This document shows positions 25,542 through 34,605 of a stretch of 64,000 nucleotides of DNA, one piece after another; positions within the stretch are counted from its first letter, which is position 1, and every line of letters begins with the position of its first letter. The notes under the pieces are model-generated. The model saw nothing but the letters and a program-made list of their open reading frames with translations. It was not told the DNA's origin and did not search any database. Source of the DNA: Spartobacteria bacterium LR76 (GTDB lineage Bacteria > Verrucomicrobiota > Verrucomicrobiia > Chthoniobacterales > Terrimicrobiaceae); assembly GCA_003054655.1 (NCBI GenBank), contig QAYZ01000008.1, positions 1 to 64,000 of the forward strand, read 5' to 3'. The position numbers were made by a program, and so were the translations under genes.

Positions 25542-28154
25542 ATGCCATCATCCCAAGACGGGCCGCAAAAGCGGCTCCCCGCACGTCCTTCGCTGGAGTT
25601 CCTCCGCAAGGAAGCGAAGAAGCTCCACCGTTCTCTTAAGGAGCAGAACCCGGACAGCTCCCTCTCTCAGGCGCAACATGCTCTCGCCCAGGACTACGGC
25701 TTCGCCAACTGGGCGGAACTCGTCGCCGAAGTCAGCAAGCGTCGCGGAGCTGACTCATCCCCGATGCCTCTGGATGTCCTGCAGGCATTTCTCAGTGCCG
25801 CCGTGCCCCGGCCGGAGGCTAACCACAAATCCGGCTCGCTCGCTCCTGCGGAGGCCATTCTTGAGAAGCACCCGGATCTGTCCTCCCAATCTCTCGCCTC
25901 CGCCTGCGTGCTCGGCGAGGTCGAATCAGTCAGGGACTTTCTGCAAAAATCACCTGCCTCCCCGCCGGAGCCGCCCCGCAACTGGACTCCACTTGTGTAT
26001 CTTTGCTTCTCTCGATTCCTGCGCGACCGCTCCCGACCGGAGGCCCGTTTCGTCGAGTGCGTTCGCCTGCTGCTCAGCCATGGAGCCTCGGCGAACGAGC
26101 ACTTTCTTTCTCCCCAGGGAGAGGTGGAAAGCGCGCTGTACGGCGCGGCGGGAATAGCCAATTCCGCGCCGCTCACCCGCCTGCTGCTTGATGCCGGGGC
26201 CGACCCGAACGATGGCGAGGCGCTTTATCATGCGGCTGAGTTTTCGACCCATGCCGCTCTCCAGGCCCTGCTGGAGGCAAAACCCGATCGCGAATGGGTA
26301 AGCTACTGCATGTGCCACAAGATGGATTATGAGGACCCGGAGGGGCTTGCTTTATTCCTGAGGTACGGAGCGGACCCCAATGTCCTGATCGGGCGCGGTG
26401 TCTTCGAGGGTTCCCGACCTTTGCACTTTGCCATCTATCGCCGTCGCAGCGCCCGGGTCCTGCAACTCCTGCTCGATACCGGGGCCGATCCGTCGCTCCC
26501 CGATAAAAACGGACTCACCCCGTCACGCCTCGCCGCCCGGCTCGGGCAGCTAGAAACGCTGAAGCTCCTCGGCGGGAATGAACTTGATGCCGAGTCCCGC
26601 TACCTTCTGGCTCTCTCCAGTGGAGACAAGGCGACAGCCGAAGCCATGCGGAGAGATTTTCCCGACGTGCCGCAAAAGTATCCGCATCTCCTGGTCGACG
26701 CGGCGGAAGCCGGAAATCAGGAGGCGGTGCGGTTGATGCTCGACTCGGATTTCCCCATCGACACACGAGGCGCAAGCTACGGCGGATGGAACGGCACGGC
26801 GCTCGACCATGCCGCCTGGGCAGGTCATGCCGAGATCGTCCGGCTCCTGCTGGAGCGCGGCGCGGACTTCCGCCTTGAGCACTCCTACAATGGCACCGCC
26901 CTTGGCGCAGCCATCAACGGCGCCAGCCATGCGGGACATGATCGCGGCGTCGCCACCATCGACATCCTCGCCCGCGCCTATACGCCATCGGAGCTGAACG
27001 GCTATATTTCCTACGCCGAAACGGAGCCCAACCCCGACATCCCACGGCTCTTGCGCCGCATCCAGGCGGAACTCCCGCAGGATTGCGACCGCGAGATGGT
27101 TACAGCCGCCCAAGAGGGCAATGCGGCGAAGCTCCGCCTCCTCCTCGAAGCTCATCCCGACAGAATGGCGAAAGCCTGGGGTGGTCCGTGGGATCAACCT
27201 CTTCTTCACCTCGCCGCAAGCGGGGGACATGAAGAATGCGTCCGCCTGCTGCTCGAGCGAGGTTTTGATCCCGATAGGCGCGATCACATGGACAAGGCCA
27301 CTGCCCTGCATTTCGCCGCGGGCGAGGGACGGCTGGAGGTGGTAAAAATCCTCCTTGAGGCCGGGACCGATATCGAGGGCTGGGGGAACGACCATGAACT
27401 GAACGTCCTCGGTTGGGCGACCTCGCTCGGCCCCTGCCACGAGGAAACCGCCCGCTACCTTCTCTCCCGCGGAGCCACGATGACCCTTTGGTCGGCCATC
27501 GCTCTCGACGATGCCGAGGCCGTGCGCCGGATCGTCCGGGAGAATCCCGACATCCTTGTCACTGGGCGGATGAGCCGGAATGAAGATGCCCGCTCTCCGC
27601 TTCATCACGCAGTGGAGCGCAATCGCCCGGCGATGGTTCGTCTGCTGATGGAACTGGGAGCCGATCCCGCACGCCACGATGCCCTCGGGTTCTCCGCACT
27701 AGGCAGCGTGAGCGAAAAAACCGACCCGGCCATCCTTGCGCTACTGGAGCAATCCGGCCTGCGGCTCAGTCTTTACGACGCGCTCGTGCTGGGCCGTTAC
27801 GAGCAGGCGGAGGCATTGCTCGATCCCGCTTCGATTCGCCGGGGCGGCGGCCAGACCCATCTCTTCGTCTATGCCGTCGCCAAGAACAACTGGCCGATGG
27901 CGGAATGGCTCCTCGCGCGAGGTGCGGATATCAATGCCATCGCGGAGGTCTATCAATGTCCCGCCACCGCGCTGCACTTTGCGGTTGAAAACAAGCCCGC
28001 CGAACGCATCCACTGGCTCCTGAATCACGGAGCTGATCCGGCGATCCGGGACGGAAAATTCGACAGCGACACGCGCGGTTGGGCGTCCTTTCTCGGTCGT
28101 GACGAGATCGTTCGGATTATTGACGAGCATTTGGCCTCGGATGAGCGAAGGTAA
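25542..28154 (+). CDS. Large ankyrin-repeat protein
   Basis: 870 residues without a signal peptide. The N-terminus (RPSLEFLRKEAKKLHR, then QAQHALAQDYGFANWAELVA) is a short helical module often found before bacterial ankyrin arrays. After it come many ankyrin units, for example LLLDAGADPN, LLLERGADF, LHLAASGGHEECVRLLLERG and LHFAAGEGRLEVVKILLEAG, spanning about 90-865. No enzyme domain is seen, so a protein-binding scaffold is likely. A Shine-Dalgarno-like GGAAAGGG precedes the ATG. The 148-bp upstream gap holds the palindrome GGGTTTAACCC (25457-25467), a possible operator. Confidence 0.85.
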   Translation: MPSSQDGPQKRLPARPSLEFLRKEAKKLHRSLKEQNPDSSLSQAQHALAQDYGFANWAELVAEVSKRRGADSSPMPLDVLQAFLSAAVPRPEANHKSGSLAPAEAILEKHPDLSSQSLASACVLGEVESVRDFLQKSPASPPEPPRNWTPLVYLCFSRFLRDRSRPEARFVECVRLLLSHGASANEHFLSPQGEVESALYGAAGIANSAPLTRLLLDAGADPNDGEALYHAAEFSTHAALQALLEAKPDREWVSYCMCHKMDYEDPEGLALFLRYGADPNVLIGRGVFEGSRPLHFAIYRRRSARVLQLLLDTGADPSLPDKNGLTPSRLAARLGQLETLKLLGGNELDAESRYLLALSSGDKATAEAMRRDFPDVPQKYPHLLVDAAEAGNQEAVRLMLDSDFPIDTRGASYGGWNGTALDHAAWAGHAEIVRLLLERGADFRLEHSYNGTALGAAINGASHAGHDRGVATIDILARAYTPSELNGYISYAETEPNPDIPRLLRRIQAELPQDCDREMVTAAQEGNAAKLRLLLEAHPDRMAKAWGGPWDQPLLHLAASGGHEECVRLLLERGFDPDRRDHMDKATALHFAAGEGRLEVVKILLEAGTDIEGWGNDHELNVLGWATSLGPCHEETARYLLSRGATMTLWSAIALDDAEAVRRIVRENPDILVTGRMSRNEDARSPLHHAVERNRPAMVRLLMELGADPARHDALGFSALGSVSEKTDPAILALLEQSGLRLSLYDALVLGRYEQAEALLDPASIRRGGGQTHLFVYAVAKNNWPMAEWLLARGADINAIAEVYQCPATALHFAVENKPAERIHWLLNHGADPAIRDGKFDSDTRGWASFLGRDEIVRIIDEHLASDERR

Positions 28155-28199
28155 GTACCCGGATTGCTCGTTGAACCAAACCCACACGGAGGAAACCCC

Positions 28200-29111
28200 A
28201 TGACCCAGCCCGCAACGATTACCGCATCGGAACTTCACACCCTTCTCCGCGAGGGCGGAGCGCCCGTCGTCATCGACGTGCTGACGGAGGAGGCCTTCAC
28301 AGAACGCCACATTGCGCAGGCGCAGAACTTTTGCGTCTACGAAACGGCGTTCATCGACAAGGTGACCGAGGCGATTCCTTCCAAGGACACAACCATCGTC
28401 ATCTATGGCGAGGGGGCGCAGGGAGAGGCCGCACATCGGGCTTGGGAACGATTGACGGGCGCAGGATATGCGAACGCGCAGATCCTTGAGGGCGGTTTCG
28501 CAGCCTGGGCGGAAGCAGGTCTGCCCGCGCATAGCGGCAAGGCTGCCCCGGGTCTGGCGGACGTCTCCGGGCAATTCGCCGCCGATACAGAACGCAGCGT
28601 GATCTACTGGACCGGGCGGAATCTGTTCAACCATCACACGGGAACGGTCGGCCTGCGCGGGGGAGCGGTCAGCCTGGAGGCGGGGCGAATCACGGCGGCG
28701 GATTTTGTCGTCGATTTCGAAACGGCGACCTCCACCGATCTCAAGGACTCGTCGCTCGTAGCGGCCCTGATCGGGCACTTGAAGAGCAGCGACTTCTTCG
28801 ACATTGCCAATCACCCGGAAATTCGTTTCGTCCTGACGAAAGCCACGCCGATCCCGGAAGCCACCGATGGACGGGCCAATACGCACGTCGAGGGAGATTT
28901 CACCTTACGCGGTCAGACGCATCCGCTGACCTTCGACGCGCTCATCGCCGTCGACGGAAAGGGCGACCTCTATGCGCAGGCGGAGTTTGACCTCGATCGC
29001 ACGATCTGGGGGGCAAACTACGGCTCGGGCCGGATCTTCGAAAGGCTAGGCATGCACGTGGTCAACGACCTCGTCCATCTTCACCTGAAACTGGTCGCCC
29101 GTCCCGTCTGA
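28200..29111 (+). CDS. Rhodanese-like / YceI fusion protein
   Basis: 303 residues from the ATG at 28200, preceded by a good GGAGG. Residues about 5-110 are a rhodanese-like domain (VVIDVLTEEAFTERHI..A), and about 125-303 a YceI lipocalin-like domain (VIYWTGRNLFNHHTGTVGL, then LTFDALIAV). In the rhodanese active loop the usual catalytic Cys after Tyr is Gly70 (IYGEGAQGEAAHRA), so sulfurtransferase activity is unlikely. YceI domains bind isoprenoid or amide-lipid ligands, usually in the periplasm, but no signal peptide is seen, so this fusion appears cytoplasmic. It starts 45 bp after the ankyrin gene. Confidence 0.85.
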   Translation: MTQPATITASELHTLLREGGAPVVIDVLTEEAFTERHIAQAQNFCVYETAFIDKVTEAIPSKDTTIVIYGEGAQGEAAHRAWERLTGAGYANAQILEGGFAAWAEAGLPAHSGKAAPGLADVSGQFAADTERSVIYWTGRNLFNHHTGTVGLRGGAVSLEAGRITAADFVVDFETATSTDLKDSSLVAALIGHLKSSDFFDIANHPEIRFVLTKATPIPEATDGRANTHVEGDFTLRGQTHPLTFDALIAVDGKGDLYAQAEFDLDRTIWGANYGSGRIFERLGMHVVNDLVHLHLKLVARPV

Positions 29112-29162
29112 TACACTCGGGGATTTCCAATCGCAGCCCGACGCTGTAGTAGGCAGAGCGTG

Positions 29163-30446
29163 ATGCGCTGCTTTTCCCTCCTCCTTTGCGGGCTCCTCGC
29201 GGGCTGTGCCATGCCCAACAAGCCGTATTGGGTCAGCAACTGGAAACGGAACCCGCAGGCCGTCGAACCCGCGCAGGTCGATCCCAAGCGGTTCTCCAGC
29301 CGACTCGCGGTGGTGGAACTCGATGAACAGGGTGACCTCTGGGGCGGGCATCAGCTCGAAACGGCCCGCAAAATGGTGCACGACAGCCCGAAGCGCCCAT
29401 TGCTGGTGATCTACATCCACGGGTGGCAGACCAACGCCCATCCGAAGAATCGCGATCTTCAGACCTTTAGCAATTTCATCGCCAAACTCGAAGCCGCTCC
29501 CGAGGTGAAGGATTACTTCACCGTGACTGGCGTCTTCATCGGCTGGCGCGGCGCTTCCTACACCTCGGAATCGTCCCTCACCGGCATCGGGTACATTGCC
29601 CGCCAGGCTTCCTTCTGGTCGCGCCTCGATGCGACGAACCGCGTCGCCGGCGTGCCGCTCACCGGCGCGATCTCGGAACTCGTCTCGGCGGCGCGGGCCT
29701 GTCCTTCCGATCGCGGCGTGTCGATGCTGATTGGCTATTCCTTCGGCGGTCGCATCCTTGAGCGTACGCTGGGCCAGGCCCTCGTCTCGCAGCATGCCTA
29801 CTCCAGCGATCAGGATGGCGCGTTGTTGCCCGCCGACCTGACGATTCTCATCAATCCCGCCTCCGAGTCGCTTTACGCGCGCCAGCTCAAGCTGGCCATG
29901 AAGAACTGGAAAAGCCCGCATCCCGCCATCATCTCCCTGACCTCGGAATCCGACCTCGTCACCGCCGTGGCCTGGCCCACGGCCAACTGGATCAGCAATA
30001 TCTTCGGCGGATTCCGCAAATACATCCGACAAGGCACGAAGGAGTCGCAGAAATCTTTCATCGTCAGCACGGCGGGCCACGATCCTCGGATGCCCACTCA
30101 CGCCTTTGTCAACGAAGGGCTGGCTACTGTACCCGATGGACGCTCCGCATTTGAGTACAACGCCGAGAAAGCCACGGCGAAGCGCTTCTACGTCACACAG
30201 CCCACCGGGAAGACCATCGCCTATGGCCTGGAAACGCTCCCGGGAAATCGCCCGGGCGTGCTACCGACGGGTGGATACTGGGTGCTGCACGTGCCCTCGG
30301 AAATCCTGAGGGGCCATGGCGGCATCTTTGAGGAGGGCGGAATTTTCTCCGAACAGGTGACCGACGTACTCGCCGCGCTCTACAGTATCACGAATACGGA
30401 TGCCATTCGGTCCACCCAGCGGGTCGAGTTGAATACCAGCAGGTAA
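29163..30446 (+). CDS. Alpha/beta-hydrolase-fold lipoprotein
   Basis: About 427 residues. The N-terminus MRCFSLLLCGLLAGCAMP has a lipobox (LAGC), predicting a lipid-anchored envelope protein; a GTG one codon earlier is an equal start. Hydrolase features: VIYIHGWQTNAHP (oxyanion region) and the nucleophile elbow IGYSFGGRIL with Ser. Asp/His partners are plausible (for example TAGHD) but not proven. The closest description is an uncharacterised alpha/beta hydrolase or esterase. It sits 53 bp upstream of the first Cfa gene on the same strand, so a lipid-related substrate is possible. Confidence 0.75.
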   Translation: MRCFSLLLCGLLAGCAMPNKPYWVSNWKRNPQAVEPAQVDPKRFSSRLAVVELDEQGDLWGGHQLETARKMVHDSPKRPLLVIYIHGWQTNAHPKNRDLQTFSNFIAKLEAAPEVKDYFTVTGVFIGWRGASYTSESSLTGIGYIARQASFWSRLDATNRVAGVPLTGAISELVSAARACPSDRGVSMLIGYSFGGRILERTLGQALVSQHAYSSDQDGALLPADLTILINPASESLYARQLKLAMKNWKSPHPAIISLTSESDLVTAVAWPTANWISNIFGGFRKYIRQGTKESQKSFIVSTAGHDPRMPTHAFVNEGLATVPDGRSAFEYNAEKATAKRFYVTQPTGKTIAYGLETLPGNRPGVLPTGGYWVLHVPSEILRGHGGIFEEGGIFSEQVTDVLAALYSITNTDAIRSTQRVELNTSR

Positions 30447-30499
30447 CGTCGATTTTCGCGCCCAAGTCCGGGGCCGGGGCGTAACTGACCTCGGACCAC

Positions 30500-31729
30500 G
30501 TGAATGCGATCTTTCAGACCCTCCTGCTCAAGACCCTCAGCCGCCTCTCGCGAGGATCGCTGGAGCTGCGCCTGCCCACGGGGAAGGTTCAGCGGTTTGG
30601 CGGGCTGGGGAAGGAACTGAGCGTCCGCCTCGACGTGGCGGATAGCGCGTTCTTCCGCCGCAGCGTTCTCGGCGGGCCGATCGGGTTTGCCGAGTCGTAC
30701 ATGGCCGGGGAGTGGACAACGCCCGACCTTACCCGTCTGCTCGCGTGGTTCATTCTCAATGGCGACGATGCGCTCGAGACGCCGGAGCGCCGTACCCGCG
30801 GGTGGCTCCTGAATGTCTACAACCGCTGGCTGCACTCGCGGCGGCACAACAGCGTCACCTCAAGCCGCCGCAACATCGGGGAGCACTACGACCTGAGCAA
30901 TGAGTTCTTCCAGCTCTGGCTCGATCCCACGATGACGTACTCAAGCGCGTACTTCGATCCTCCGACGCTTTCGCTCGAGGAGGCGCAAATCGAGAAGTAC
31001 GACCAGCTTTGCCGCAAGCTCCAGCTCAAGCCCGGCGACCATGTGCTGGAGATCGGGTCGGGATGGGGTGGATTCAGCCTGCACGCCGCGCGGAAATACG
31101 GCTGCCGGATCACGACGGTGACGATTTCCGAGCAACAATTTCGCGAGGCCTCGGCTCGCATCGCGGCTGCCGGGTTGCAGGACCGCATCGACATCCGCAT
31201 GGAGGACTACCGCCATATCCGCGGCTCCTTCGACAAGATCGTCTCCATCGAGATGCTGGAGGCGGTGGGTGACGCCTATGTCGACGGCTACTTCGCCAAG
31301 TGCCAGGAGTTGCTCAAGCCACGAGGGCTCCTCGGGTTGCAGGGAATTCTTTGCCCCGACCAGCAATACCCCATCCTGCGCGACGGCGTGGATTTCATCC
31401 AGAAACACATCTTCCCCGGTTCGCTCCTCATGTCGGTCGGACGCATCGGTGAGGCCATGCGCCAGGGGACAGCGTTTACCATGCTCGATTACGACGACAT
31501 GGGGCCGTATTACGCAAAGACGCTGAAGCTCTGGCGCGACAACTTTGAGGCGAAACTCGATGCGGTGCGCGCACTCGGATTCGACGAAACGTTTATCCGG
31601 AAGTGGCGGTACTACCTCTGCTACTGCGAGGCGGCCTTCGCCACGCGTCACATCACGGTGGCGCAGCTCATCTATACGCGTCCCGACAACGTCGCCATCC
31701 ACTCCCCGGCTTATGATCTCTTTTCTTAG
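30500..31729 (+). CDS. cfa: Cyclopropane-fatty-acyl-phospholipid synthase (Cfa)
   Basis: 409-residue SAM-dependent enzyme predicted to methylenate or methylate unsaturated phospholipid acyl chains at the membrane surface. Seen: a lipid-binding N-terminal region, EHYDLSNEFFQLWLD, the SAM motif VLEIGSGWGGFSLHAA, VSIEMLEAVGD, DFIQKHIFPGSLLMS and the C-terminal RYYLCYCEAAFATRHI. All these are canonical Cfa segments. It uses a GTG start. Its last 17 bp overlap the next gene. Cyclopropanation is the default prediction; relatives with COG2907 partners can make methyl-branched or furan fatty acids, so the product should be treated as open. Confidence 0.92.
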   Translation: MNAIFQTLLLKTLSRLSRGSLELRLPTGKVQRFGGLGKELSVRLDVADSAFFRRSVLGGPIGFAESYMAGEWTTPDLTRLLAWFILNGDDALETPERRTRGWLLNVYNRWLHSRRHNSVTSSRRNIGEHYDLSNEFFQLWLDPTMTYSSAYFDPPTLSLEEAQIEKYDQLCRKLQLKPGDHVLEIGSGWGGFSLHAARKYGCRITTVTISEQQFREASARIAAAGLQDRIDIRMEDYRHIRGSFDKIVSIEMLEAVGDAYVDGYFAKCQELLKPRGLLGLQGILCPDQQYPILRDGVDFIQKHIFPGSLLMSVGRIGEAMRQGTAFTMLDYDDMGPYYAKTLKLWRDNFEAKLDAVRALGFDETFIRKWRYYLCYCEAAFATRHITVAQLIYTRPDNVAIHSPAYDLFS

Positions 31730-32042
31730 GGCATTCTTCATCCTCGTGATTCTCGCCATGCTGGTCGTGACCGTGCGGGCCAGCCTCGACACCGCCATCT
31801 GGGCGATCCCGCCCATGGTCACAGCCGACAAGTGGTTCCAGGCTACTCTGGCGGATGCCTACTTCGGATTTCTCACCTTCTTCATCTGGGTGGCGTACAA
31901 GGAAAACTCCTTCGCACGGTCGGTGGTCTGGTTCGTCCTCATCATGCTGCTGGGGAACATCGCCATGGCCAGCTATGCGCTGATCCAGCTTTTCAAGGTG
32001 GACGCCAGCGCGTCGCTCCGCTCTGTTCTGGTCCGATCATGA
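31713..32042 (+). CDS. DUF1475 small membrane protein
   Basis: 109 residues with three predicted transmembrane helices (about 5-22, 43-62, 70-92). The pattern MISFLRAFFILVILAM, TLADAYFGFLTFFIWVAYKE and LIMLLGNIAMASYAL matches the DUF1475 family. Its ATG lies inside the end of the cfa gene (17-bp overlap) and its stop overlaps the DUF1295 start, so it is translationally coupled on both sides. The function is unknown; constant pairing with Cfa and DUF1295 genes suggests an accessory of the lipid-modification complex. Confidence 0.8.
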   Translation: MISFLRAFFILVILAMLVVTVRASLDTAIWAIPPMVTADKWFQATLADAYFGFLTFFIWVAYKENSFARSVVWFVLIMLLGNIAMASYALIQLFKVDASASLRSVLVRS

Positions 32043-32824
32043 GCATCTGGACCCTTGTCGGAATCGGAATCAATGCCGCCATCTTGATGATGGTCGTCGT
32101 CTGGTACATCGCGAAGCGACTGAACAACGCCGGGTACGTCGACGCGGCCTGGTCCTACGGATTCACCTTTGTCATCGCGGTTTTCGCGCTCGCAGGCTCG
32201 GGAGATGCCACCCGCAAGCTCGTCCTCGCCGCCATGGTCGCCGTGTGGAGCCTGCGTCTCGGCACCCACATCCTGCTCCGCCTGCTCAAGCACCATCCGG
32301 CGGAAGATCCGCGCTACGCCGAACTGCGCGAGATGTTCCCGAAGCGCCCGTGGTTCATGTTCTTCGGCTTCTTCCAGCTCCAGGCCATTCTCATCGGCAT
32401 CCTGTCGATCCCCTTTGCCATCAGCGCCAGCAACCCCGCTCCCGCGCTCAATCCGTGGGAGATCGCGGGTGTGATCCTCTTTGCCGTGGCCTTCCTCGGC
32501 GAGATCGTGGCGGATGCCCAGCTCGCAGCCTTCAAGCGCAACTCTGCGAACGCAGGCAAGGTCTGCGACGCAGGCTTGTGGCGGTACTCGCGCCATCCGA
32601 ATTACTTTTTCGAGTGGCTCATCTGGGTGGCCTTCTTCCTCTACACCCTCGGCTCGCCGCATGGGTGGGTGGGAATTATTTCACCCCTGCTCATGCTCGT
32701 TTTTCTCACGAAGGTCACCGGCATCCCGCCTGCGGAGGCACAGTCGCTCAAGAGTCGCGGCGATGCCTACCGCGACTACCAGCGCCGGACCAGCGCCTTC
32801 GTGCCCTGGATTCCACGCACCTGA
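32039..32824 (+). CDS. DUF1295 family membrane protein (steroid 5-alpha-reductase-like)
   Basis: 261-residue polytopic protein. The ATG at 32039 overlaps the preceding stop (ATGA). Key family segment: GLWRYSRHPNYFFEWLIWV near residue 180, shared with 5-alpha-steroid reductases and isoprenylcysteine methyltransferases, plus NNAGYVDAAWSYGF near the start and the C-terminal RRTSAFVPW. These proteins bind NADPH in the reductase relatives; with the Cfa genes on either side, a reductive step on a modified acyl chain is a reasonable guess. Ends 3 bp before the second Cfa-like gene. Confidence 0.87.
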   Translation: MSIWTLVGIGINAAILMMVVVWYIAKRLNNAGYVDAAWSYGFTFVIAVFALAGSGDATRKLVLAAMVAVWSLRLGTHILLRLLKHHPAEDPRYAELREMFPKRPWFMFFGFFQLQAILIGILSIPFAISASNPAPALNPWEIAGVILFAVAFLGEIVADAQLAAFKRNSANAGKVCDAGLWRYSRHPNYFFEWLIWVAFFLYTLGSPHGWVGIISPLLMLVFLTKVTGIPPAEAQSLKSRGDAYRDYQRRTSAFVPWIPRT

Positions 32825-32827
32825 TTC

Positions 32828-33859
32828 ATGATCGACCTCGACAGCCTCCTCGCCCGCGACCTGCTTCCTGATGCAGCCATCCGCCTCGGCATCCGGCAAC
32901 TCCTCGCCCGCAAGCTGAAGGAAGAAAACCTCGGCGATATCGAGAAACAGCAGGAGGCCATCCAGAGGTTCATCGGCGAGCTCGACCGCAGCCCCATCGC
33001 GATCAAGACCTCGGACGCCAACGAGCAGCATTACGAGGTCCCGACGGCGTTCTTCCGCCATGTGCTCGGCCCGCGCATGAAGTACAGTTGCGGGTACTGG
33101 CCGCGCGAGGACACGACTTTTGCCGAGAGTGAGGAGGCCATGCTGGCCCTCACCTGCGAACGGGCGGAACTCTCCGACGGCTTCGACATCCTGGAGCTTG
33201 GCTGCGGGTGGGGGAGTCTCACGCTCTGGATGGCGGAAAAATACCCCGCCTCTCGCATCACGGGCGTATCGAACTCCCGCACCCAGCGCGAACACATCGA
33301 GGCCGAGGCGGCCCGGCGCGGACTGACCAATATCCGCATCCTCACCGCCGACATGAACGACTTTGCCGCCGAGCCCTCCGCCTTCGACCGCGTGGTTTCG
33401 GTCGAGATGTTTGAGCACATGAAGAACTACCGCCGGCTGCTCGCCCGCGTGGCGTCGTGGCTTCGGCCCGGAGGGAAGCTCTTCGTGCATATCTTCACGC
33501 ACAAGGACTACGCCTACCATTTCGAGGGCACGGACCCCTCGGACTGGATCACGCGGTATTTTTTCGCCGGCGGCACCATGCCCTCGGATCACCTGCTGCT
33601 ATATTTCCAGGACGACCTCAAAATCGATCGCCACTGGCGGGTCTGCGGCACCCATTATCAGCGCACCTCCGAGGCGTGGCTGAAGGAAATGGATACCCAT
33701 GCCGCCGACATCCGCCCCATCCTCGAGGATACCTACGGCGCAGAGAATTTCGCTCGGTGGCGAGCCTACTGGCGGGTGTTTTTCATGGCATGCGCGGAGC
33801 TTTGGGGGTATCGGGACGGTTCCGAGTGGATCGTCAGTCACTACCTTTTCCGAAAATGA
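32828..33859 (+). CDS. Cfa-family / coclaurine N-methyltransferase-like SAM methyltransferase
   Basis: 343 residues. SAM motif [19 protein letters not shown], then [11 protein letters not shown]-type [17 protein letters not shown], the segment [20 protein letters not shown], and [19 protein letters not shown]. These segments resemble plant coclaurine N-methyltransferase and its bacterial relatives more than classical Cfa, which instead carries DFIQKHIFPG as in the first paralogue. No separate N-terminal lipid-binding domain of classical size is present. It is the last methyltransferase in the cfa-DUF1475-DUF1295 unit, so the substrate is probably a lipid intermediate. ATGA overlap with the following TPR gene. 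Confidence 0.87.
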   Translation: MIDLDSLLARDLLPDAAIRLGIRQLLARKLKEENLGDIEKQQEAIQRFIGELDRSPIAIKTSDANEQHYEVPTAFFRHVLGPRMKYSCGYWPREDTTFAESEEAMLALTCERAELSDGFDILELGCGWGSLTLWMAEKYPASRITGVSNSRTQREHIEAEAARRGLTNIRILTADMNDFAAEPSAFDRVVSVEMFEHMKNYRRLLARVASWLRPGGKLFVHIFTHKDYAYHFEGTDPSDWITRYFFAGGTMPSDHLLLYFQDDLKIDRHWRVCGTHYQRTSEAWLKEMDTHAADIRPILEDTYGAENFARWRAYWRVFFMACAELWGYRDGSEWIVSHYLFRK

Positions 33860-34599
33860 AGCGTGCGCTCCTTTTCCTAGCCATCCCGACCATGGCCTGG
33901 AGCCAGAGCGTGCCCGATCTCATCCGCAAAACCGACGCCCTCGACGCGAAGAACCGCAACGCCGAGGCGCTCGTCGTCATCCAGCAGGCGGACCAGCTTT
34001 CCCCCGGCAACGTGGAAATTCTGTACCGGCTGGCCAAGCAGAAAGCCCAGCTCATGCTGGACGCCAAATCCTCCGCCGAGCGCAAGCAACTCGGCGCCGA
34101 GGCTTTGGATGCCGCCCAGCGCGCCGTCGCAGCCGACCCGAAAAGCGCCGAGGCGCATCTTTCCCTCTCCATCGTCTACGGACGGCTCGCCCAGGATGAA
34201 TCTGCCCGCCGCAAGGTGGAGCTCTCCCGCCTCATCCGCGACGAGGCGGAAATCGCCGCCAGTCTCGATCCGAAGGAAGACTACGCCTGGCATGTCCTGG
34301 GGCGCTGGAACTACGAGATGGCGAACTTCAATGCCGTACTGAAGGCGCTCGCCCAGGCGATTTACGGAAAATTTCCCGACGCCTCGAATGAAAAGGCGGT
34401 AGAGTACTTGGAAAAAGCCGTCGCGCTACGTCCCGACAGGGTTGTCCACCAGATCGAACTTGGCCGTGCCTACCTCGCAATCGGTGAAAAAGACAAGGCG
34501 CGCGCCGCCTTGGAAAAGGGACTTTCCTTGCCTTCCGTGGCCAAGGATGACAATGAGACAAAAGAACGGGGGCGCAAAGCGCTCAGCCAGTTGAACTGA
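33856..34599 (+). CDS. Secreted TPR protein (RMDN-like)
   Basis: 247 residues with a signal peptide ([17 protein letters not shown]) and TPR-type helices over the rest. The middle segment [21 protein letters not shown] resembles the regulator-of-microtubule-dynamics (RMDN) family, which also occurs in bacteria as periplasmic TPR proteins of unknown role. The ATG overlaps the methyltransferase stop and the next gene starts 6 bp after its end, so it belongs to the lipid-modification operon. It could bring envelope partners to the lipid enzymes; this is speculation. Confidence 0.78.
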   Translation: MKRALLFLAIPTMAWSQSVPDLIRKTDALDAKNRNAEALVVIQQADQLSPGNVEILYRLAKQKAQLMLDAKSSAERKQLGAEALDAAQRAVAADPKSAEAHLSLSIVYGRLAQDESARRKVELSRLIRDEAEIAASLDPKEDYAWHVLGRWNYEMANFNAVLKALAQAIYGKFPDASNEKAVEYLEKAVALRPDRVVHQIELGRAYLAIGEKDKARAALEKGLSLPSVAKDDNETKERGRKALSQLN

Positions 34600-34605
34600 T
34601 CCTCC

